Source: an uncultured Flavobacteriales bacterium
GTDB lineage: Bacteria; Bacteroidota; Bacteroidia; Flavobacteriales; Vicingaceae
DNA length: 9,945 bases
Reading direction: 5' to 3'
Assembly (NCBI GenBank): GCA_913052515.1
Contig: CAJXFJ010000033.1
Coordinates: 1 to 9,945, forward strand
Numbering within the stretch: the stretch's first letter is position 1; each line of letters starts with the position of its first letter. Shown piece after piece: positions 7,062-9,945 of the stretch. The notes beneath the pieces are model-generated. The model was not told where the DNA came from, ran no database searches, and saw only the letters and a program-made list of their open reading frames with translations. Made by a program: the position numbers and the translations under genes.

Positions 7062-8130
7062 GCTTTTCTGTAAGCCAATTGATGGCATTCTCCAACTCAA
7101 CATTATTTTGACTTATAGGTGGCGGCTGATAACTTTTTACTTGCACCATAGCATCTACTAAATTTAGTTCTTTCTCTCGTGCACTATAAAACCACTTCTT
7201 CTCTTTTAAATATTCTGCTAAGTACTCTTGTTCTGTTTGTCCGGGTGTAGGAACTATAATGGCTTGTTTACCCAATACCAACAAATCCATAATTGAACTA
7301 TAACCTGAGCGACATAAAACGTACTTTGACTTTTCAATCTCCAATTTCATTCTTTCAGTTGAAAGGTGATTAATGAATTGAATTCCCCCTTTTTCATGAG
7401 TGTGTTCCTCATCGCTAACCAAACCTCGAACAACCAAAACTTCTTGCCCCCAAACTTGAAGCATTTCAGTGACTTTCTTCTCAAAATTAGAACGGAGAGG
7501 TTCAGGGCCTGACAAAATCACCATCAACTCTCTTTCATAATCCTTTGATTCATTCTTACTTCTCTCAAATCGTGACAGGGGACCGATAAATCGAGGCTCT
7601 ATACTATCCATTTTTTGATGTGAAAGAATTCCACTTGAATTATCAATTCCTTCGAAATCTGGTACCCAACATTCATCAAATTGAGAAATAGACGCATGAA
7701 TTAATTTGTTGACCAAAGTTGTACCCAAGGGAACTTGAACAAACAATTGGTGTGTAATTAGAATTGAAGGTACTTTACTTGAATGTAAGCCATATCGATT
7801 GTCTGAAATAATAGCATCAATCTGATAATTTTCAACTAAATCGTCAATCAAGCTGTTTTCTTTTTGAATACTGGAATAAAAAGAAGGCAATTTTAACAAC
7901 ATACCTATACTCATTGGAAGGTGTTTAGAATACCTTATTTCAGCTCCTTTAAGTATGATAGATTCTAATTCAGGAAAGGTTTCTTGTAGCAGTTTTAATG
8001 GCATGCGATCAGCTGCAATAATTACCTCAAAATTATTTTTTTGCAGCTTTCTTATCAGCGGAATACATCGGCTTGCATGCCCTAAACCCCAATCTAATGG
8101 GGCTACTAAAATTCGATATTTCTTATTCAT
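7051..8130 (-). CDS. GT-B fold glycosyltransferase, MurG/GT28-like
   Basis: A 359-residue predicted glycosyltransferase with the two-Rossmann-domain (GT-B) layout. The N-terminal domain begins with the strand YRILVAPLDWGLGHASRCIPL, in which the glycine loop GLGH (15-18) is typical of acceptor-side sites. ISDNRYGL (108-115) and ITHQLF follow. The C-terminal nucleotide-sugar domain contains FIGPLSRF (181-188), MVILSGPEP (203-211), and CRSGYSSIMDLLVLGK then VPTPGQTEQEYLAEYL (273-308), resembling MurG-type donor sites. There is no signal peptide or clear membrane helix, so it is probably cytosolic or membrane-peripheral. Donor and acceptor cannot be read from the sequence; a lipid or cell-envelope acceptor is a guess. 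ATG 8130 is preferred over an in-frame GTG two codons earlier. It converges on alr with an 11-bp overlap and is divergent from the dehydrogenase. Confidence 0.85.
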   Translation of the reverse strand: MNKKYRILVAPLDWGLGHASRCIPLIRKLQKNNFEVIIAADRMPLKLLQETFPELESIILKGAEIRYSKHLPMSIGMLLKLPSFYSSIQKENSLIDDLVENYQIDAIISDNRYGLHSSKVPSILITHQLFVQVPLGTTLVNKLIHASISQFDECWVPDFEGIDNSSGILSHQKMDSIEPRFIGPLSRFERSKNESKDYERELMVILSGPEPLRSNFEKKVTEMLQVWGQEVLVVRGLVSDEEHTHEKGGIQFINHLSTERMKLEIEKSKYVLCRSGYSSIMDLLVLGKQAIIVPTPGQTEQEYLAEYLKEKKWFYSAREKELNLVDAMVQVKSYQPPPISQNNVELENAINWLTEKLSQ

Positions 8131-8144
8131 ATTCACTACTCATT

Positions 8145-8152
8145 CAAAAGTA
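8145..8152 (-). promoter_or_regulatory. Candidate -7 box for the glycosyltransferase gene
   Basis: On the minus strand this reads TACTTTTG, a TAnnTTTG match ending 14 nt before the ATG at 8130. No TTG lies 17-23 nt upstream. It sits back-to-back with the + strand box at 8155-8162, which would drive the dehydrogenase gene. Confidence 0.3.
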
Positions 8153-8154
8153 GC

Positions 8155-8162
8155 TAAATTTG
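8155..8162 (+). promoter_or_regulatory. Candidate -7 box abutting the dehydrogenase start codon
   Basis: TAAATTTG matches TAnnTTTG and ends 4 nt before the ATG at 8167. Transcription from it would start at or within a few nt of the start codon, giving a leaderless message. No -33 TTG is present at normal spacing, so this rests on the -7 match alone. Confidence 0.3.
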
Positions 8163-8166
8163 AATC

Positions 8167-8862
8167 ATGAAAATTCTCATCAGCGGAGCTAGCAAAGGCT
8201 TAGGACGAACTTTAACCCAACATTTTGGGTCTCAAAAAAATGATTTAATACTTATTGCTAGCTCAATGAATCAACTAGCAGATTTAAAGCAAGAAAAAGA
8301 ATTAGAGTTTCCAATTGATGTTCAAATTATTTCTGCCGATCTTTCTCAAAAAGCAGAGCGGGAAAAGTGCCTCAACCAAATTGATGCAGATTCAATTGAC
8401 GTTTTAATTAACAATGTTGGTTTATATGCGGAAGATAATCCATCGACATTAAATCTTGAACAGCTTGATGAACTGCTAGAGCTCAATCTGAAAAGCGCAA
8501 TAGAATTAACTCAAGCAGTTATCCCTTCATTCAAAAAAAGAAAGCAAGGTCAAATCATCACAATTAATTCGGTGATGGGCAAAACGGCTTCAGAACAAGC
8601 TACAAGCTATTCCATTAGCAAACATGCCTTAAAAGCTTGGACAGATGGATTACGAGAAGAGCTTCGCCCCTATCAAATAAAGGTTTGCAATTTATACCCA
8701 GGTGCAATCAATACTTCATCGTGGGATGGCATTGATGTCAATCGAAATCAAATGATTCAAAAAGAAGATTTAGCGAATTTGATCGAATCAATCCTTAAAA
8801 TGGGGCCAAGTACTTTAGTTGAAGAAGTAGTGTTAAGCCCATTAAATTTTGAGACTAATTAA
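8167..8862 (+). CDS. Short-chain dehydrogenase/reductase (SDR), classical type
   Basis: A 231-residue NAD(P)-dependent oxidoreductase with a complete classical SDR core. The cofactor loop is SGASKGLG (6-13), and NNVG (82-85) stabilises the sheet. The catalytic tetrad is Asn108, Ser135, Tyr148 and Lys152 (NSV ... YSISK), with the standard 13-residue Ser-Tyr spacing. The YPGAINTSSW segment (177-186) matches the usual post-PG region. There is no acidic residue directly after the second strand (LILIASS), so the sequence does not settle NAD versus NADP. The protein is cytoplasmic and its substrate is unknown. The gene is divergent from the glycosyltransferase with only a 36-bp gap, and its stop overlaps the 3' end of the converging response-regulator gene by 8 bp. 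Confidence 0.92.
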   Translation: MKILISGASKGLGRTLTQHFGSQKNDLILIASSMNQLADLKQEKELEFPIDVQIISADLSQKAEREKCLNQIDADSIDVLINNVGLYAEDNPSTLNLEQLDELLELNLKSAIELTQAVIPSFKKRKQGQIITINSVMGKTASEQATSYSISKHALKAWTDGLREELRPYQIKVCNLYPGAINTSSWDGIDVNRNQMIQKEDLANLIESILKMGPSTLVEEVVLSPLNFETN

Positions 8863-9526
8863 GTTCTAGGCGGTATCCAACTCCTTTTACGGTAGTAATT
8901 AATCCTTCGCCTATTTTTTCTCTAATTTTTCGAATATGCACATCAACAGTGCGTCCTCTTACTTTTTCAAAATTGTCCCAAATGGCATTCTTTATTTCTT
9001 CTCGAGAAAACACTTTATTAGGTTTTGAATACAAAAGCGATAAAATTTCAAATTCTTTCTTTGGCAAATAATACTCAACCCCTTGAGAAATAATCAAATA
9101 TCGATCTTGGTCAATAACTAATGAGCCATCTTCTAGATTTGAAGAGGTCCATTTTTTTCGTTTTAACAAAGCCTTGATACGACTTAACAAAACCCGTTCA
9201 TGTACGGGATGAAATAAAAAATCATCGGCACCAGACTCTAAACCAGCTATTAAAGAAAAATCTTCTTTTCGTTTACTAATTAGAATGACAAAGACATTTG
9301 CACTTTCATTTTTTGCCTTAATATTATGGCATAAATCAATGCCATTATTGGAAGATAACTCCACTGGCAAAAGAATTAAATCTGGCTTTATAGAAATCAC
9401 TTTATCATCTAAGTCGGCCTCGTTTTCTACCGATTCTACATTATAATTTTCACCTTCAAGAAAGTCTGCTAAAGACTTGAAGTCTTGCTTGTTATCATGA
9501 ATTAAAAGTATCTGATGCTTGCCCAT
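8855..9526 (-). CDS. OmpR/PhoB-type response regulator with degenerate receiver
   Basis: A 223-residue transcription factor made of an N-terminal receiver-like domain (about 5-123) and a C-terminal winged-helix DNA-binding domain (about 132-222). The winged helix looks intact: KEFEILSLLYSKPNKVFSREEI, then RTVDVHIRKIREKIG (192-206) and the wing TVKGVGYRLE. The receiver departs from consensus at key sites. The phosphoacceptor position in DLILLPVEL is Pro54, the first residue of the acidic pair is His10 (IHDN, with Asp11 kept), and the conserved Lys is His106 in FLFHPV. Ser84 fills the Thr/Ser position. Phosphorylation by a canonical histidine kinase at this site is therefore not possible, and none is encoded nearby. 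It may act constitutively or be controlled by level or ligand. It is divergent from the Na/Pi symporter, so regulation of that gene or of itself is plausible but inferred. Confidence 0.93.
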   Translation of the reverse strand: MGKHQILLIHDNKQDFKSLADFLEGENYNVESVENEADLDDKVISIKPDLILLPVELSSNNGIDLCHNIKAKNESANVFVILISKRKEDFSLIAGLESGADDFLFHPVHERVLLSRIKALLKRKKWTSSNLEDGSLVIDQDRYLIISQGVEYYLPKKEFEILSLLYSKPNKVFSREEIKNAIWDNFEKVRGRTVDVHIRKIREKIGEGLITTVKGVGYRLELN

Positions 9527-9544
9527 TTTCCGTTATATAAGCAA

Positions 9545-9552
9545 CAAACATA
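9545..9552 (-). promoter_or_regulatory. Candidate -7 box for the response regulator gene
   Basis: On the minus strand this reads TATGTTTG, a TAnnTTTG match ending 18 nt before the ATG at 9526. No TTG is found at 17-23 nt upstream. Its upstream edge overlaps the 9549-9567 inverted repeat, so a factor bound there could block or aid polymerase. Confidence 0.35.
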
Positions 9553-9567
9553 AGCGGGCGACTTATG
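9549..9567. promoter_or_regulatory. Inverted repeat CATAAG-N7-CTTATG
   Basis: A perfect 6-bp dyad with a 7-nt GC-rich spacer (CGGGCGA). It overlaps the candidate -7 box of the response regulator gene by four bases, the geometry of an operator. It has no T-run and lies upstream of both flanking genes, so it is not a terminator for either. Confidence 0.3.
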
Positions 9568-9620
9568 CTTGCCGTTAATTGCATTTTAAGCTATAATGAA
9601 ATCAAAGATGAAATGCTATC

Positions 9621-9639
9621 AATTTCTTAACAAGAAATT
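9621..9639. promoter_or_regulatory. Inverted repeat AATTTCTT-AAC-AAGAAATT
   Basis: A perfect 8-bp dyad with a 3-nt centre in the middle of the divergent gap, about 70 bp upstream of the symporter -33 element. It is AT-rich and would be a weak RNA hairpin, so a protein-binding site fits better than a structured RNA. Confidence 0.35.
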
Positions 9640-9645
9640 AATTAG

Positions 9646-9671
9646 CTCTGATTTAATTGAAAAAATCAGAG
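9646..9671. promoter_or_regulatory. Inverted repeat with 9-bp arms, CTCTGATTT/AAATCAGAG
   Basis: A perfect 9-bp dyad with an 8-nt loop, only 6 bp after the previous dyad. Neither flanking gene ends here, so it is not a gene-end terminator. It could be an operator, or a hairpin in a longer leader transcript if there is an upstream start site. Confidence 0.4.
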
Positions 9672-9689
9672 AAATTAGAACCCCATATT

Positions 9690-9706
9690 GTTAACCCTAA
9701 ATTAAC
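9690..9706 (+). promoter_or_regulatory. Direct repeat TTAAC-N6-TTAAC just upstream of the symporter promoter
   Basis: TTAAC at 9691-9695 (inside the palindrome GTTAAC) and 9702-9706 are spaced exactly 11 bp apart and end one base before the -33 TTG. OmpR/PhoB-family regulators bind tandem half-sites about 10-11 bp apart, and Bacillus PhoP uses TTAACA-like repeats. Further TTAAC copies occur at 9627 and 9745, with one on the opposite strand at 9574-9578. Binding by the adjacent regulator is a hypothesis. Confidence 0.35.
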
Positions 9707-9707
9707 A

Positions 9708-9735
9708 TTGAGCAATGCACTTCTGATTAGCTTTG
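9708..9735 (+). promoter_or_regulatory. Bacteroidota-type promoter for the Na/Pi symporter gene
   Basis: TTG at 9708-9710 is separated by 17 nt from TAGCTTTG at 9728-9735, matching the TTG-N17-23-TAnnTTTG promoter known from Flavobacterium. The box ends 31 nt before the ATG at 9767, predicting a leader of about 25 nt. This is the best promoter match in the window. Confidence 0.6.
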
Positions 9736-9766
9736 CGGGCTGATTTAACACGAATTTAGTTCCCCA

Positions 9767-9945
9767 ATGACTTTTACATTCCTCGATTTTTTAACCCTTT
9801 TTGGAGCGCTTGGTTTTTTCATTTATGGAATGAAGGTAATGAGCGAAGGTATACAAAGAACTGCCGGATCGAAACTCAGAGACATCTTAAAAGGAATGAC
9901 TCAAAACAGGTATTTGGGTGTTTTCACCGGTTTTCTGGTTACTTG
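9767..9945 (+). CDS. Na+/phosphate symporter, NptA/PF02690 type, N-terminal fragment
   Basis: The first 59 codons of a membrane transporter; the rest lies beyond the right edge. The visible part begins MTFTFLDFLTLFGALGFFIYGMKVMSEGIQ, a hydrophobic helix followed by the GM-x-VMSEG pattern typical of the Na/Pi-cotransporter family. AGSKLRDILKGMTQNRYLGVFTGFLVT follows and matches the family segment that leads into the first re-entrant or transport repeat. Family members couple inorganic phosphate (or related anion) movement to sodium at the inner membrane, and some carry a C-terminal PhoU-like domain that cannot be checked here. The ATG at 9767 is preceded by a good promoter and no strong Shine-Dalgarno sequence. 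The gene is divergent from the atypical response regulator. Confidence 0.85.
   Translation, partial: MTFTFLDFLTLFGALGFFIYGMKVMSEGIQRTAGSKLRDILKGMTQNRYLGVFTGFLVT

Noticed and set aside
9646..9671. Hairpin considered as an intrinsic terminator
   Set aside because: Both flanking genes begin, rather than end, at this gap, and no T-run follows the stem on either strand.

Overview
This is an AT-rich bacterial window that looks chromosomal and comes most likely from the Bacteroidota, probably a marine Cytophagales-type lineage. The protein types point there: a stand-alone alanine racemase directly behind thymidine kinase, a Bacteroidota-style glutamate-rich protein with an 'IGLNERYLY' C-terminal domain, and a TolC/adaptor pair. 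The promoters agree, because several intergenic gaps hold the Bacteroidota -7 element TAnnTTTG while Shine-Dalgarno sequences are weak. Most genes are housekeeping or broadly conserved. I see no transposase, integrase, phage gene, CRISPR array, tRNA or rRNA.

Layout. Positions 1-171 hold no gene but start with a tight palindromic element. A leftward cluster follows (5271 down to 172): a Glu-rich protein of unknown function, a TolC-family outer-membrane channel, an HlyD/RND-type periplasmic adaptor, TsaB (t6A tRNA modification) and a secreted DUF922-type putative zinc protease. The TolC, adaptor and tsaB genes are tightly packed, with a 12-bp gap and then an 8-bp overlap. Divergent from this cluster is the rightward pair tdk-alr (5341-7061), joined by an ATGA overlap. 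A leftward GT-B glycosyltransferase (8130-7051) converges on alr, and their stops overlap. Divergent from it is a short-chain dehydrogenase (8167-8862), which converges with an overlap on a leftward OmpR/PhoB-type response regulator (9526-8855). A regulatory gap of 240 bp then separates that regulator from the start of a Na+/phosphate symporter that runs off the right edge.

The most interesting part is the right end. The response regulator has an intact winged-helix DNA-binding domain but a degenerate receiver, with Pro at the phosphoacceptor position and His at the conserved Lys position. It is divergent from a Na/Pi symporter gene, and the shared gap contains two perfect hairpin-type dyads, an 11-bp-spaced TTAAC direct repeat and a good TTG-N17-TAnnTTTG promoter. 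A phosphorylation-independent regulator controlling its neighbour is a reasonable but unproven reading. I found no clear new multi-gene system elsewhere in the window.
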